DNA of 19,122 nucleotides from Chromera velia (lineage: Eukaryota > Sar > Chromeraceae), in NCBI GenBank assembly GCA_018398765.1, contig JAHBMJ010000192.1:35001-54122 (forward strand), given 5' to 3'. This document shows, piece by piece, positions 17,904-19,122 of the stretch (its first letter is position 1; each line of letters starts with the position of its first letter). The notes under the pieces were generated by a model, which ran no database searches, had not been told where the DNA came from, and saw nothing but the letters and a program-made list of their open reading frames with translations. The position numbers and the translations under genes are program-made.

Positions 17904-19122
17904 ATCACTGAACTGCCAAAAGAAGAGAAAGAAGAGAGAAAGAGGGAACAAGAAGGAAAAATAACAGTGAGTAGAGCGATTAAGGAGAAAGGATGGCACA
18001 TAGCAGAGGAGAAGGAGGTAAAAAAGGCAATGAAAAGAGCAGGCAACCCCAAAAAGGCCGCTAGGAAGGACGGAATGCCCCCAAGAATGCTGAGAACGAT
18101 GAAAAAATCGACTAAGCTGGTATCTTTGTATGTTTTGTTAATTAATGTTGCATATCGTTTCGGCTGGTGGCCGAAAGGATGGAACGACTTGCCGGTAACA
18201 GCTCTTCTAAAACCGGGAAAGTCACTTGCACTGCTTGGGGGATGGAGGGGAGTGCACCTGGTGGTAGCAGATGCAAAATGGGGGGATATGATCATAAGAA
18301 CGAAGGTGGAAAAGGAAGCCAGACAGACGCCATAGCAGTTCGCATACAAGAAAAAGGCAGGCACATGCGATGCAATTTTTCTTTTGCTGTTCGTTATTGT
18401 TCGAATGGAAGTGCTCAGTGTTGCTTTTGTTGACTTCACACCGGCTTTCGACGAAGTGAGGTTGCATGGAAAAGTTAAAAGAGAAATTGAGAAAGGCAGG
18501 GGTGGAGGAATTAAGGTCTGATCAGATGGGTTGAGGCCTCTCTGGAAAAAGTGAGGGCATGGGTAAAGGGAACGAGCATGTGGTACCCAGAAGACAAAGG
18601 ACTTAAGCAAGGAGGCCTGAACAGCCCTTCCCTTTACTCTGTGTACACACATGACTTGCCAGAGGAAGTAAGAAAGAGGAGAGGACAGAGACGACAGACC
18701 GACAGACAGAGGCCAAAGGTGCCGGCAGGAGAAAACGGGAGGTGGGTCAATTTCCTTGCCCCTCTGTTTGCAGATGACACAACACTCCTCGAATCCTCAG
18801 ATAGACAGTTGAACCTTCTTTTTTCGAACCTTATCTAGAACCTTGTAGCCTTTGCAGAACCTGTCCGTCTTCTATTTTCTGATAAGTTGAGATTGGTCCG
18901 GTTTGGCCGCATCGCATCAAGAGAGAAAGAAGAAGTTAGACTGGGGGAGATAGTGATGAAAGAAGCAAGAGAGCAACCCTACCTGGGACTAGTCCTATCC
19001 GCCGACTGCAACCCAGAAACCATGATGAAAGCACGGTCAATCAAAGCAGAGAGATGCATGCAGGGACTGATGGGGAAGATAGGAAGGGAGGGAGGGATTC
19101 CACCCGCTGATTGCTTCAATAT
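17904..19122 (+). pseudogene. Non-LTR (LINE-type) retrotransposon reverse transcriptase, 3' partial
   Basis: Open from 17904 with a charged Glu/Lys region, then the RT entry EVKKAMKRAGNPKKAARKDG and MPPRML (usual form GKAxGxDGIPxE), FGWWPKGWNDLPVTALLKPG and WRGVHLVVADAKWGDMI. A TAG follows (18333-18335; CAG would give the Gln of the usual QFxYRK), then FAYKKKAGTCDAIFLL and motif A VAFVDFTPAFDEV. Two +1 shifts lie between about 18466 and 18540. After them come GTSMWYPEDKGLKQGGLNSP, the catalytic LFADDTTLLESS, TAG 18836-18838, and the thumb with EQPYLGLVLSADC. Both catalytic Asp of FADD remain. Endonuclease and ORF1 are not in the window: the left part stops at the gypsy border region and the right runs off the edge. 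Confidence -1.

Noticed and set aside
1-19122. CRISPR arrays, tRNA or rRNA genes, prokaryotic operons, toxin or defence systems.
   Set aside because: None seen on reading both strands; all structure fits a eukaryotic host with retrotransposons.

Overview
The window looks like nuclear DNA of a protist. The evidence is an intron with GT-AG borders, a long ribonuclease-inhibitor-type leucine-rich-repeat (LRR) protein, and dense old retrotransposons. The LRR style (poly-Gly/Glu-rich repeats encoded by G-rich DNA) and the mixed GC content remind me of chromerid algae such as Chromera velia. That assignment is an inference from style, not from a search.

Layout, left to right. (1) 1-2338, + strand: C-terminal part of an LRR protein, cut by the window edge, with one apparent frameshift near 118-121. 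(2) 2569-8589, - strand: a complete but dead Ty1/copia-type LTR retrotransposon, with LTRs at 2569-2796 and 8350-8589, flanked by the 5-bp target duplication TACAC. Its single Gag-Pol frame carries 14 premature stops and two compensating frameshifts. (3) 8595-9462: an AT-rich stretch, then the upstream region of the next gene. (4) 9463-11440, + strand: a broken host gene for a TPR protein with a helical C-terminus. It has one in-frame TGA, a 16-bp tandem duplication that shifts the frame, and a predicted 423-nt phase-0 intron. (5) 11672-17849, - strand: a complete but dead Ty3/gypsy chromovirus (Gag, protease, RT, RNase H, integrase, chromodomain), with LTRs at 11672-11961 and 17563-17849 and the target duplication ACTAC. 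(6) 17904-19122, + strand: a decayed non-LTR (LINE-type) reverse transcriptase that runs off the right edge.

The most interesting signal is how these sequences have decayed. By my hand alignment, every substitution between the two LTRs of each element is a transition (16 in the copia pair, 11 in the gypsy pair, no transversions). About half lie in a CpA/TpG context and a quarter in CpG. In the copia pair all 16 have A/T in the same LTR copy. All of the roughly 25 premature stops in the window can be explained by one C-to-T change in CAA, CAG or CGA, and several fall where the family normally has Gln or Arg. The catalytic Asp lost from the gypsy RT and the zinc-binding Cys lost from its integrase are also explained by G-to-A changes. 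This resembles repeat-induced point mutation, known from fungi, or deamination of methylated CpA/CpG. Two short tandem duplications (13 and 16 bp) cause two of the frameshifts. Both LTR elements also lie antisense to the neighbouring host gene, about 230 bp past its stop codon.

No tRNA, rRNA, CRISPR array or prokaryotic operon structure was seen.
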